Notes: generated from the letters alone by a model not told the origin. Positions 10,213-18,257 are shown, counted from the first letter of the stretch. The stretch is DNA of 64,000 bases from an uncultured Christensenella sp. (GCA_949287655.1 CASEHD010000012.1:59146-123145), one strand, 5' to 3'. Program-made: numbers and translations.

Positions 10213-10887
10213 TCAGTCTTCGGGGAATTCGCTCCACATATAACCGACGTTCTTTACCGTCTTAAGGTGGTTGCTTTCGCCGTATTTTGCCAGCAGTTTT
10301 CTAAGATTGCTTATATAGACCTCCGTGACGGTGATTATCGTATCGCTGTCAAAGCCCCATATCCTGTTGAAAAGCTGCTCTTTGGGAATGATTATGTTTC
10401 TGTTCCTGATCAGATATTCGAGGATATCGTACATCTTGCCTGAAACCTTGACGTACTTGCCGTTTATCTTAAACATCTTGCCGGCAAAGTCCAGCTCAAT
10501 ATTGTCGCAGACGTAATTCGTCTTGAAATTGTTGTTGTGTCTGCGAAGTATGGCTTCCACTCTCGCGAGTAATTCGTCGCGTTCAAAAGGCTTTGTCATA
10601 TAGTCGTCCGCGCCCAGTTTAAGCCCTTCGATCTTCTTATGCACGTCGTCGAGCGCCGTGAGGATCAGAAGAGGGCAGTTGTTGGTCTTCCTCAGTTGTT
10701 TCAGAAGTTCGAGACCGCTCATCTTGGGCAGCATTAGGTCGAGTACGATAAGGTCGTAACTCTTAGTCCCCGCCATGAAAAAACCTTCTTCCCCGTCGTA
10801 TGCGCTGTCGCTCTTGCCCATCGGAGCAAGTATCTCGACGATAGAATGATTGAGCGTTTCGTTGTCTTCAATAACCAGAAATTTCAT
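10213..10887 (-). CDS. OmpR/PhoB-family response regulator
   Basis: A 224-residue DNA-binding response regulator. The receiver domain (1-115) has acidic residues Glu7/Asp8, phosphoacceptor Asp50 in VLDLMLP, the conserved Thr in LTALDD and Lys in TKPFE. The C-terminal winged helix (about 125-220) ends with YISNLRKLL and VGYMW, typical of OmpR proteins. A GGAGG sequence is present but 14 bases before the ATG, a long spacing. It precedes the histidine kinase on the same strand and is its presumed partner. Targets are unknown. Confidence 0.95.
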   Translation of the reverse strand: MKFLVIEDNETLNHSIVEILAPMGKSDSAYDGEEGFFMAGTKSYDLIVLDLMLPKMSGLELLKQLRKTNNCPLLILTALDDVHKKIEGLKLGADDYMTKPFERDELLARVEAILRRHNNNFKTNYVCDNIELDFAGKMFKINGKYVKVSGKMYDILEYLIRNRNIIIPKEQLFNRIWGFDSDTIITVTEVYISNLRKLLAKYGESNHLKTVKNVGYMWSEFPED

Positions 10888-11986
10888 AATTAATCAATTA
10901 GCCTCCGCTTAAAACAGCCCCCTTGTTTCCATAATTATAGCATCTGTAATGTTAAAAGACAACAATTTATTGCCCCGTTTAAATCGCCGTCGGCAGAAAC
11001 GTCCGCCCCGACGTCAGTCGCCATATACCAGACCAGAATAATACGAACCTGATTTAAAGCGGCAAATTTCCGTAGCTACTGCGTTAAATGCCTTGATAAT
11101 ATGTCTGATATTACCTGCGGCATTTGCCTTGTATCGACAAAAATTTGCCGGTATTATTCCGGGCTGGTATACGTCGCAATGCACGTTCAAATACCCGTCG
11201 CTCAGATGCTGATAACCTTTCCGATTCCGCGACAGTATGCAACCGAAGCCCTGCACAACGTACATTCCGATAACAATCTCAATGCCGGTTACGGCATCGG
11301 TTCCTATGCCGGTCTTATGCGCGTTCCGGTATCGGTCACCATGCCCGTAACGATATTTATTCCGATTCGGCGGCATATCACGCGTTGTCCTCTTACTGTC
11401 GGTCGTTCCGATAAGTAAACTGCGTTGAATATCCTCTGCAACAAGCGTTTATAACCTATACGACATTGATAATAATTATTATTACTGCAATTCAACGATA
11501 AAAACGCAGCCCAGACGCTCTGAGACGTCGGATCTAATACGCAGCGTATCTTTCCTCGTCCTCGATTATATACGAAAATAAGAGAAAATTGCACAATATA
11601 ACCGTTGCGACATTAATAATACTTAATAGTACCGTCTAAAATAACAAGTTCGGGCTGCCGACATGTGGGTTTTTTTCGACGGCAAATACAAGCTTTTTTT
11701 CTCGCCCGAGCAGACTGTTTTACATGCCGTCCGCAACCCCGCATAAAACAAAAAAATAACGTCTTCACGATGACGTCACTATATGAATACATCTGCTCGT
11801 TTTAGTTGCCGTGTTTTACGACCCGTTCCGCCGCCGACTTGGCGAACGTAACTACGCCCCTGCGCACGGATACGTTTACAGGCGGCTCATTTCCTGACAA
11901 AGTACCCGCAAGCCGATTACGTCTTGTCCGCCCCGTTCGCGCTGCATATCGTCGCCTGTTCTTTCCTCTTCAACCGCCGACCGACA
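10888..11986. other. 1.1-kb gene-free region
   Basis: No credible gene is visible on either strand. Short open frames here lack ribosome sites and overlap one another. The stretch holds a MITE-like element (11024-11171) and a 200-bp segment of CCGGT/ATGCC-rich imperfect repeats (about 11280-11380). The remainder, up to the stop of the BspA-like gene, has no recognisable structure. Confidence 0.6.
11024..11171. mobile_element. MITE-like element, copy 1
   Basis: A 148-bp non-coding segment with terminal inverted repeats. The left end starts TATACCAG followed by ACCAGAATAATACG. The right end, read inverted, starts TATACCAG followed by CCCGGAATAATACC. Its first ~50 bp match the inverted right half of the element at 19885-20034 at about 92 percent identity. 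No transposase is encoded. A clear target-site duplication is not visible. The call as a miniature inverted-repeat element is an inference from two copies sharing ends but not centres. Confidence 0.6.
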
Positions 11987-14707
11987 TTAACAATTCGCGA
12001 TGACCAGCGACTCCAACGACGTACATCCTTCAAAAGCGCCTTCGCCTATCTCCGATATCTCCGGCGATATCACGACAGATTTCAGATAAACGTTGCCAGC
12101 AAACTGTCCCGCTTCTATCTTTCCGCTTCCGCATATGACTATCTCTACGAATTTGTTTTCGGGAAAACTTTCAAATACGCATATCGGAGCCGTAACGTAT
12201 GCGACGTTTGTGCAGCCGTCGAATGCGCCTTCGCCAACTTCCGTCAGCTTGCGCGCGGAGAACGTGGTAAGCCCCGAACAGCCGTAAAACGCTCGTTTCC
12301 CGACGGACGTGATATCCTCCATCGTCACTTTCGACAGCAATTCACACTCGCTGAACGTTTCGCTGCCGATCTTTCCGGAGCCGGTTATCGTCAATTCTAC
12401 GAGTTTCGTCACGTCTATACAGTCTATCGCACCGACGGGTATTACCGCATAAGCTATATTACACCCGCCGAACGCGTCTCTTTCAACGATACTTACGTTT
12501 GCGCCGATTTTCACACCGATCAGCCCGGCACAGCCGTAAAATGCGGTTTTCCCGACCTCTGTCACGCTGTCCGGCATTACAACTAAGGTCAGATACGGAT
12601 TTTTATAAAAAATATTCGCGGGGATCCTCCTCACGTTGTCTCCGAACCGGACAAAGATGCCTTCGCCGCATACGCCTGAGCCTGAGAATATCCCGTCTTC
12701 TTTTTCAAAGTCGTCGGCATACGCGACGTCCCACGACACCAGCGAAAGCGCGGAGCAATCACTGAACGCTCCCGCTCCGACGCTCGTATTTTCCCCTTCA
12801 ATGCAGACAATCGTGAGATTTTCGCAACCGGAGAAAGCTCTTTCGCCTATCCGCGTTACGTCGGACGGTATATGCACCTCCGTCAGATCCGCGCGCGAAT
12901 AAAACGCCATATCGGCAACGCCTCGCGTACCGTATGGCAGACAGAGTGAGCCGACAGGCTCGTCGCAAGCAACCGCCCAGCCGTCCAGATACGCGACATT
13001 GCCTACGTTTTCAGCCGCGCTCATATATCCTTTCAGCGCGCCTGCGGTTATCGCGGCAACGCTGTCGGGTATAAAGACCTCTTCAAGAAAGGGAAACAGG
13101 TTGGAATCGTCGCTCAGCACGCTCGTGCCCTGCCCGAAGATCACCTTCGTCACCTTAGGAGTTTTCCCGTCCTCATACTCGTTGAACATATTTTCGGGCA
13201 GACCAGCGTTTCCGTCTGCCGTTAATACTATCCCGTCTCCGTCTGTTCCAGCGCCGTAAAACACACGCGCGTTTTCGTCGACCTCGCATTCGACCCCGGA
13301 CCCGAAATATATTTTGCCAAGACTCCGGCAGTCGGAGAACGCGTATGCGCCCCAATCCGCAATATCTCCGTATATCGCCAGCTCCTCCATTGACAGGCAG
13401 CCCGAAAAGGCGTGCGCGCCTATCTTTACGACGCCGGCGGGCACAGTTACCAAGACGAGCGCCCGGCAATCCTTGAAAGCCTTATCGGGTATCGCCGCAA
13501 GGGACGCCGGCAGCTCGACGCACTTCAACGACGTGCAGCCGCTGAACGCGCCTTCGCCGATCTCTGTAACGCCGTCTGGTAAAAACGCTTCGGAAAGCTT
13601 TTTACAACCCGAAAAAGCGTAATTCCCGACAGTCTTCAGGTCGCCCCCGAAAGTCACTCTTTTCAACGCGGTACAACCGGCAAACGCTTCGTCTCCCAAA
13701 TAAAAAACGCCGCCGAGAAGGATATCTTCCAGCGACGTGCATTGATAAAAAGCTCTTACGCCGAGCGTCGTTATGTTTACCGGGATATTCAGGTCTTTCA
13801 GCGACGCGCACCCCGCAAAAGCTTCGCTTCCTATACTTACCGGCGTATCCGGCAAGACGACTTTTTCAAGCGACGCGCAGTCTTTGAACGCGTTGTCCGC
13901 GACAGCCGTGACAGGCAGCTCGTCGTATCTCTCCGGAATCTCGACCACCGTCACCCCCGGATCGCACGCGCGCACCTCGTACGAATCGCAGCCCGCCGTA
14001 AGAACAAAACTCAACGCGCTTTTGTAAACCGCCTCCACGGCGACGTCTCCGCCCAACACATAATCTTTCCATCTTCCCACATAATTCGCCTTGACAGGAA
14101 CAGCGGGCTCGTCTACGCTTTCGTCGCCCGTCTTATAAGGAACCTTCGCGACGACTTTTCCGTCCGCGATAAAAGTCACCGTATAGTCGCCGGGAATATA
14201 TACCGCGTTTACGGTTATGTCACCGGCGCCGAGCTCGTATTCTTCCCACTTCGCGACGTATCCTTCCTTTTTCGGAACCTCAGGCTCATCCAGCCCCGCG
14301 TCTTCGACGGTAAAAGTAGTAGCGCTCACCGTCATACCGTCTGCGACAAAAGTCGCCTTGTATTCCACCGGCACGTAGACCGCGCTCACGATCTTGTCGC
14401 CGCCGTCCGCCTCGTACCGCTGCCAACTGCCGGTATATCCTGCCTTTCCCGGCACCGCCGGCTCTTTAACGCTGTCTCCGTCGCGGAAAGTTTCGACCGC
14501 AATCACTTTGCCGTCTGCTATAAACGTAACGGTGTATTCAGAATCGTCTGCACATTCCGAATCGTCCGTATCGGGATAGTCTGTATCGGAATAATATGTA
14601 TCGGAATAGTCTGTATCGGGATAGTCTGAACTGCAAGCTGAAAAGAAACAAACCGCCAAAGCCGGTACGCACAACGCGACCGACGCAATAAACAACTTCC
14701 TTCTCAT
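11987..14707 (-). CDS. BspA-type leucine-rich repeat surface lipoprotein
   Basis: A 906-residue protein. The start at 14707 is preferred over an ATG 36 bp upstream because AAGGAT sits at the right distance from it. Residues 1-25 form a lipoprotein signal (lipobox FSAC, Cys25). A short acidic DYSDT/DYPDT repeat linker follows. Three ~60-residue repeats of the form TVTFIADGK...AVPGKAGY...W (about 45-230) come next. The rest is a long LRR_5 (BspA/Treponema pallidum type) array with the motif IGEGAFSGCTSL and variants. The family is surface exposed and often mediates adhesion. The gene stands alone. The last repeat ends in IANC and stop, so the solenoid finishes without a separate cap or anchor. 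Confidence 0.9.
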   Translation of the reverse strand: MRRKLFIASVALCVPALAVCFFSACSSDYPDTDYSDTYYSDTDYPDTDDSECADDSEYTVTFIADGKVIAVETFRDGDSVKEPAVPGKAGYTGSWQRYEADGGDKIVSAVYVPVEYKATFVADGMTVSATTFTVEDAGLDEPEVPKKEGYVAKWEEYELGAGDITVNAVYIPGDYTVTFIADGKVVAKVPYKTGDESVDEPAVPVKANYVGRWKDYVLGGDVAVEAVYKSALSFVLTAGCDSYEVRACDPGVTVVEIPERYDELPVTAVADNAFKDCASLEKVVLPDTPVSIGSEAFAGCASLKDLNIPVNITTLGVRAFYQCTSLEDILLGGVFYLGDEAFAGCTALKRVTFGGDLKTVGNYAFSGCKKLSEAFLPDGVTEIGEGAFSGCTSLKCVELPASLAAIPDKAFKDCRALVLVTVPAGVVKIGAHAFSGCLSMEELAIYGDIADWGAYAFSDCRSLGKIYFGSGVECEVDENARVFYGAGTDGDGIVLTADGNAGLPENMFNEYEDGKTPKVTKVIFGQGTSVLSDDSNLFPFLEEVFIPDSVAAITAGALKGYMSAAENVGNVAYLDGWAVACDEPVGSLCLPYGTRGVADMAFYSRADLTEVHIPSDVTRIGERAFSGCENLTIVCIEGENTSVGAGAFSDCSALSLVSWDVAYADDFEKEDGIFSGSGVCGEGIFVRFGDNVRRIPANIFYKNPYLTLVVMPDSVTEVGKTAFYGCAGLIGVKIGANVSIVERDAFGGCNIAYAVIPVGAIDCIDVTKLVELTITGSGKIGSETFSECELLSKVTMEDITSVGKRAFYGCSGLTTFSARKLTEVGEGAFDGCTNVAYVTAPICVFESFPENKFVEIVICGSGKIEAGQFAGNVYLKSVVISPEISEIGEGAFEGCTSLESLVIANC
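14537..14634 (-). repeat. Short tandem repeat encoding DYSDT linker
   Basis: Imperfect 15-bp units of the type GTATCGGAATAGTCT run in tandem and encode repeated D-Y/S-x-D-T pentapeptides just after the lipidated cysteine. The unit length is a multiple of three, so copy-number change would alter linker length without shifting frame. Confidence 0.7.
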
Positions 14708-15060
14708 AATTTTATCCTTGGTATAAATATCTCTCACACGCATATATAACGCGCGCTATAAGTAATATTATTATATTTTGTATTCGCGCAATGTGTCAAT
14801 ATCTGCAAGAAAAAATCTAAAATATTCGTTAAAAGTTTACAATACAATTGTTACAAAGTCATGATGTTAACGAAAAAGGAGGTAAAAGCAAAGCAATGCA
14901 GCATTTAAGCGAAAGAAAGCAATCTGCCTTCCCCGAGGGGGAGGCGCGCGAAATCGGGCAAAAAAGTAGCGAACTTGCCTCTTTAATGTTAAAAAAGCAA
15001 AAAGGAGACTCGTTCGCTATGGCAAGTATAACATAAACTGAGTTTAATACCCCCCTTTTT
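14708..15060. other. Intergenic region with a doubtful 46-codon frame
   Basis: Between the BspA-like gene and the wHTH gene. A plus-strand frame of 46 codons (14896-15036) follows a GGAGG, but 13 bases separate them, which is too far for a normal ribosome site. Its translation resembles no family I know. Inside it is a hairpin with GCCTTCCCC and GGGGGAGGC arms (14927-14946). I do not call a gene. Confidence 0.4.
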
Positions 15061-15363
15061 TCAATCAAAACCGATTGGTGTTGCTCGATATTCACAGAAT
15101 TTTACACTGTTTACATACTTTCCGCTTTTCTCAATCGGATTCTTTTCTTCAAGCACTTTTAAGGTCTTTATAATGCCTTGTTTCGTACTATTTGTCCAAC
15201 TTGCGAAGCAGCTCAGACTGCCTGTAAAATTTTGATTATCCGATTGAGAAAAGCCATAGATCATCGCATAAACCAACAATTCATTACCCTTCAAGTTAAG
15301 ATCCGTAACCATCCAACCGAGTATTGTAATATAACTTTCGCGCCGAACAAAATTTTTAACCAT
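15061..15363 (-). CDS. Truncated plasmid/ICE-type replication-initiator wHTH protein
   Basis: The start at 15363 follows AGAGGTGG at good spacing and gives 100 residues; a longer upstream frame has no ribosome site. The sequence (ILGWMV, LKGNELLVYAMIYGFSQ, WTNSTKQGIIKTLKVLEEK, VKFCEY) resembles the N-terminal winged-helix domain found in replication initiators and accessory proteins of Firmicutes plasmids and conjugative elements. Those proteins are usually two to three times longer, so this looks like a shortened remnant or a lone DNA-binding domain. The gene is AT-richer than its neighbours. It sits directly downstream of a tRNA cluster, a common integration target. Confidence 0.6.
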   Translation of the reverse strand: MVKNFVRRESYITILGWMVTDLNLKGNELLVYAMIYGFSQSDNQNFTGSLSCFASWTNSTKQGIIKTLKVLEEKNPIEKSGKYVNSVKFCEYRATPIGFD

Positions 15364-15389
15364 TTTCCACCTCTGAGCGTTTTTTGATG

Positions 15390-15476
15390 TAAGCGGACGT
15401 CTTTGTTTGTGTGATGAGATGATCTGATAGGTCTTTGTGTTTAGAAGGGGGGTAGACTGTTCAGGACGTCCGCTTA
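15390..15476. repeat. Inverted repeat upstream of the wHTH gene
   Basis: A 12-bp perfect arm TAAGCGGACGTC (15390-15401) is repeated inverted at 15465-15476, 63 bp apart, in the region that should hold the promoter of the wHTH gene. It may be an operator pair or the ends of a small decayed element. Confidence 0.6.
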
Positions 15477-15508
15477 TTGGCTGTGTTGCTGCTGTGGGAA
15501 TTGAAGAC

Positions 15509-15549
15509 AATAAAAAAAGCGACAATTCCCTGATGAGAATTATCGCTTT
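15509..15549 (-). terminator. Terminator of the Met tRNA cluster
   Basis: 13-bp arms AAAGCGAtAATTC and GAATTgTCGCTTT (one mismatch), an 8-nt loop, then TTTTATT on the minus strand, 16 bp past the 3' end of tRNA-Met. Confidence 0.8.
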
Positions 15550-15564
15550 CAAAAAATATTTTTT

Positions 15565-15641
15565 TGGTAGCGGTGATCGGAGTCGAACCAATGACCTGCC
15601 GGGTATGAACCGGCCGCTCTAACCAACTAAGCTACACCGCC
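15565..15641 (-). tRNA. tRNA-Met (CAT), elongator
   Basis: A 77-nt cloverleaf with encoded CCA. The acceptor GGCGGTG pairs with CACCGCT. The anticodon stem GCCGG/CCGGC closes loop TTCATAC, giving CAT. The first pair is G-T, unlike the C-A mismatch of initiators, so it is the elongator. It is three bases downstream of the deleted initiator copy. Confidence 0.95.
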
Positions 15642-15644
15642 AAA

Positions 15645-15684
15645 TGGTTGCGGGGGAAGGATTCTACCACTGCTCCACCCCGCG
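15645..15684 (-). pseudogene. Internally deleted initiator tRNA-fMet copy
   Basis: Forty bases identical to the two ends of the tRNA-fMet gene at 15715-15789, joined after GGTAG and before AATCC. Thirty-five bases covering the end of the D-arm, the whole anticodon arm, the variable loop and half of the T-arm are absent. The acceptor stem and CCA are intact, including the initiator C1-A72 mismatch. It lies in the same orientation between the intact fMet and Met genes, so it would be transcribed and could fold as an acceptor minihelix. Confidence 0.9.
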
Positions 15685-15714
15685 ACGAATATCGCGCACG
15701 CGACATAAATTTAT

Positions 15715-15789
15715 TGGTTGCGGGGGAAGGATTCGAACCAACGACCTTCGGGTTATGGGCCCGACGAGCTACCACTGCTCCACCCCGCG
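15715..15789 (-). tRNA. tRNA-fMet (CAT), initiator
   Basis: A 75-nt initiator tRNA with encoded CCA. Diagnostic features are the C1-A72 mismatch at the acceptor end and three consecutive G-C pairs in the anticodon stem (TCGGG/CCCGA) around loop CCCATAA. It is first in the Met tRNA cluster. Confidence 0.97.
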
Positions 15790-15818
15790 GCAAGCGTCGC
15801 GTTGCTTAATGCTGTATA

Positions 15819-15847
15819 ATAATAAAATAATTTTTTTCTTTTGTCAA
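15819..15847 (-). promoter_or_regulatory. Promoter of the Met tRNA cluster
   Basis: TTGACA (15842-15847), a 17-bp AT-rich spacer and TATTAT (15819-15824) on the minus strand, 30 bp before tRNA-fMet. Confidence 0.8.
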
Positions 15848-15865
15848 GAAGATTGACGATGTTTT

Positions 15866-16750
15866 TCAAAAATCGGCTCTCTCGCTCCGTCTCGACGCCA
15901 GCCTGTATTTCAGATATCCTTCCGTATTGCTGGTCTCGCTGTTCACGACCTCTTTCGCGCCCAGGTAATCCATTATGCAAAGAAGCCACACACCGCTGCA
16001 CACAACGATGTCCTTACGCTTGGGCTCGAGCCCGACTATCTTATCCCTTTCGTCCATCGGAGTGTTGTGTATGAAGTCGATCATCTCGACTATCCTTTCG
16101 CGGGACAGCGTCCTGTGATGCAGCGCCTTTTCGTCGTAATTTTCAAGGCGCGCGTCTATGCTCGCTAGCGTAGAAGCGGACCCGCCGATACAATACATTT
16201 TATCGAACTTTATTCCCTTAACGCCGTACTCTTCGGCTTCTTTGTCGCCGAACGTCTTCAGCGCGGCGATATCTTCGCCGAAACTTTCTTTGAGCCTTAC
16301 GCATCCGACGTGCAAACTTTTGCCGTATTTTATCCCGTTTTCGTCGCCTATCGCGAGTTCTGTGGACGCGCCGCCGATATCGACGAGGGCGATCGTGCCC
16401 GACGTGTACGCGCCGGCAAAACCTATCTGCGCCTCTACGTCCCCCGGAACTACGTCTATATTTACGCCTTCTTTTTTCAGCATTTCGACAAACTTGCCGC
16501 CGTTAGCCGCGCTCCTGACCGCCTCGGTGGCGAAAGCGAAAAATTTGTCGCATTTTTCTTTGACGGCAACGTCTCTGAATCTGACGATCGCCGCCGCCGT
16601 GCGCTCCATAGCGGCATCCGAAAGCACTCCGCTTTTGTTCAGACCTTCCGCCAGCCTTGTTATTTCAAGCATTCTCAGAAGCGCTTTATTCCCGTCAGAT
16701 ACCAACAGCCTTATGCTGTTGGAGCCAATATCCACAACCGCGTATTTCAT
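15866..16750 (-). CDS. ppx: Ppx/GppA-family phosphatase
   Basis: A 294-residue member of the exopolyphosphatase/guanosine pentaphosphatase family (ASKHA fold), which removes terminal phosphate from polyphosphate or pppGpp. Visible motifs are the phosphate-1 loop VVDIGSNSIRLLV at the N-terminus, FATEAVRSA, GDVEAQIGFAGA and the phosphate-2 motif ALVDIGGASTELAI. At about 300 residues it is the short, single-module form common in Firmicutes. The ATG at 16750 is chosen because the sequence upstream has no ribosome site and only a TTG start. A -10 box lies seven bases before this ATG, so the mRNA is probably leaderless. Which substrate it uses cannot be told. Confidence 0.9.
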   Translation of the reverse strand: MKYAVVDIGSNSIRLLVSDGNKALLRMLEITRLAEGLNKSGVLSDAAMERTAAAIVRFRDVAVKEKCDKFFAFATEAVRSAANGGKFVEMLKKEGVNIDVVPGDVEAQIGFAGAYTSGTIALVDIGGASTELAIGDENGIKYGKSLHVGCVRLKESFGEDIAALKTFGDKEAEEYGVKGIKFDKMYCIGGSASTLASIDARLENYDEKALHHRTLSRERIVEMIDFIHNTPMDERDKIVGLEPKRKDIVVCSGVWLLCIMDYLGAKEVVNSETSNTEGYLKYRLASRRSERADF

Positions 16751-16757
16751 ATTTGAT

Positions 16758-16787
16758 ATTATACAATATCGCGACAAGGCGCGTAAA
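16758..16787 (-). promoter_or_regulatory. Promoter abutting the ppx start (leaderless)
   Basis: TTTACG (16782-16787), 18-bp spacer, TATAAT (16758-16763). The expected start point, seven bases after the -10, falls at the first base or one base before the ppx ATG. No ribosome site is present. Confidence 0.65.
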
Positions 16788-16829
16788 GCGATAGCCGAAA
16801 ACTATTTTTGCTATTTTCCGATTTTTTAG

Positions 16830-16858
16830 TTGACAAAATGCGCCGTTTATATTATATT
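16830..16858 (+). promoter_or_regulatory. Promoter of tRNA-Glu
   Basis: TTGACA (16830-16835), a 17-bp spacer and TATATT (16853-16858), 18 bp before the tRNA. Confidence 0.85.
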
Positions 16859-16876
16859 GTAAAAGCAATTTTAATC

Positions 16877-16951
16877 GGCTCCATGGTCAAGCGGTTAAGA
16901 CATCGCCCTTTCACGGCGGTAACCCGGGTTCGATTCCCGGTGGAGTCACCA
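16877..16951 (+). tRNA. tRNA-Glu (TTC)
   Basis: A 75-nt cloverleaf with encoded CCA. Acceptor GGCTCCA pairs with TGGAGTC; anticodon loop CTTTCAC gives TTC. Its last 15 bases form the left part of a 28-bp palindrome that also contains its terminator. Confidence 0.97.
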
Positions 16952-16998
16952 AAAAAAGACACCTTTTTCGAGGTGTCTTTTTTTGGTGACTCCACCGG
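16937..16998. terminator. 28-bp perfect palindrome: tRNA-Glu 3' end plus terminator
   Basis: Positions 16937-16964 are an exact inverted copy of 16971-16998, with a 6-nt loop. The inner part (A run, GACACCT, loop, AGGTGTC, T run) is a normal bidirectional terminator. The outer part continues the pairing through the last 15 bases of tRNA-Glu, because an antisense copy of the tRNA 3' end follows the T run. Confidence 0.9.
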
Positions 16999-17144
16999 TC
17001 ATCTCACCCGTGTTTGAAATATTGTTCGCTACGCTCCAATCTTTCACCCGCTGCACGCGACCGGGTGTGACCCGGCGCATTATAGGCTTCGCGTATCGAA
17101 ACTTTCCTATACCGCTGCGGTCGCACCGCCAATCGCTGTAAGGC
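16986..17144. repeat. tRNA-Glu-associated repeat, copy A
   Basis: A 159-bp unit beginning with the inverted 3' end of tRNA-Glu (GTGACTCCACCGG). It matches 17244-17402 with four differences. It ends in a 44-bp sequence that is repeated immediately after. The minus-strand reading frame is open across both copies, but no ribosome site or family supports a gene. Confidence 0.9.
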
Positions 17145-17188
17145 ACTTTCCTATACCGCTGCGGTCGCACCGCCAATCGCTGTAAGGC
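17101..17188. repeat. 44-bp perfect tandem duplication
   Basis: ACTTTCCTATACCGCTGCGG begins a 44-bp unit present twice in exact tandem (17101-17144, 17145-17188). Copy B of the larger repeat has it once. The sequence after the second unit, GATTCCCGGTGG, again matches the T-arm and acceptor of tRNA-Glu. Confidence 0.95.
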
Positions 17189-17243
17189 GATTCCCGGTGG
17201 TTTCTTCGTCGTAGCTTATTACTTTATCGACCACCTTTTTTTT

Positions 17244-17402
17244 GTGACTCCACCGGTCATCTCACCCGTGTTTGAAATATTGTTCGCTTTGCTCCAATCC
17301 TTTACCCGCTGCACGCGACCGGGTGTGACCCGGCGCATTATAGGCTTCGCGTATCGAAACTTTCCTATACCGCTGCGGTCGCACCGCCAATCGCTGTAAG
17401 GC
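17244..17402. repeat. tRNA-Glu-associated repeat, copy B
   Basis: Second 159-bp unit, four substitutions from copy A. It is followed by CCCGGTTGG, a decayed tRNA-Glu end, then a third partial start (17431-17470) resembling the terminator and antisense tRNA end. The 547-bp stretch from the tRNA to the next gene is thus two complete units and one partial unit. Confidence 0.9.
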
Positions 17403-17498
17403 CCGGTTGGTTTCTTCGTTGCGACGATTACTTTTTCGAGGTGTTTTTTTCGCGACACCACCGCTCATCGAAATCCAATAATTATTATAAAATCAAGA

Positions 17499-18257
17499 TC
17501 ATTCCGTGTGCTTAAAAATCCACGACGTTTCGTCGGCGAACTCTTTGCCGTCGGCGGACTTGTAAAAAACAGGCGCGTAGGATACCGAGTTGTCGAAGAC
17601 GACGGCTTCGTCGCTTATCGCGATAAAGTCTTTCAAAAGTTTAAGGCTGTTTTCGCGGCGGCGGATAACGCGCTCGTCGATTAAGAAGGCGTCGTTTTCT
17701 CTGCCGCGGTTTTTTATCCTTGCGATATTTATCGCAGGGTCGGACGTGCCGATATAGACGACGATAACTTTGTTGCCGGCGGCTTTAATTCTCTTCAGAT
17801 CTTCGACGTGCGACGGATGAGAAGCGACGCTTTCGAATATCACGTTTTCGCCGTCTTTAAGCAGAATTTCGCGGTACGCGAGCGCATATTCTCTTGCTCT
17901 GAGCATCCTTTCAGTCTTATCGGAAACCGCTCTCAGCTTCTTTTCGACCTCGTCCTCGCAGACGTAATAATAAGAAGAATACTTTTCAAACGACTTAAGC
18001 GACTTTATCATAGTGCTTTTGCCGCCGGCGTTTACCCCGGCGAAAAAGATATATGTCCCGCGCGGTTTTTCGGGATAAGTATTGACTTTTTCGCCCCTGA
18101 CAACGTTTTCAAGCCTTTCGTCTTCCGCCATCCGGATATCCGGTATCCCGCCCTTCTTGTCCTTCACCGCCCTGTCCGCAAGGCGCGCGATAAACGGCGC
18201 GCCGCCGACGAAAAGCGAAGCCGCACCCGATATCCTTTCAAAAAATCCGTTATCCAT
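17499..18257 (-). CDS. Zeta-toxin-like P-loop kinase/ATPase
   Basis: A 252-residue protein with an N-terminal ~65-residue segment and a P-loop domain. The Walker A motif is GVNAGGKST (about 73-81). A kinase-type lid region rich in arginine follows (IARIKNRGRENDAFLIDERVIRRR). The layout resembles the zeta toxin/COG4185 group of small-molecule kinases, some of which phosphorylate UDP-GlcNAc. No epsilon-type antitoxin gene is adjacent; the upstream neighbour is a tiny unknown protein 72 bp away. A housekeeping kinase is as likely as a toxin. Confidence 0.7.
   Translation of the reverse strand: MDNGFFERISGAASLFVGGAPFIARLADRAVKDKKGGIPDIRMAEDERLENVVRGEKVNTYPEKPRGTYIFFAGVNAGGKSTMIKSLKSFEKYSSYYYVCEDEVEKKLRAVSDKTERMLRAREYALAYREILLKDGENVIFESVASHPSHVEDLKRIKAAGNKVIVVYIGTSDPAINIARIKNRGRENDAFLIDERVIRRRENSLKLLKDFIAISDEAVVFDNSVSYAPVFYKSADGKEFADETSWIFKHTE

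Noticed and set aside
11014..11594. Short open frames in the 1.1-kb gap
   Set aside because: They overlap the MITE-like element and each other on both strands, lack ribosome sites and show no family resemblance.
16946..17461. Two similar minus-strand frames in the tRNA-Glu repeats
   Set aside because: They are open because the repeat unit is, but lack ribosome sites, run into the tRNA and terminator, and have low-quality composition. Not called as genes.
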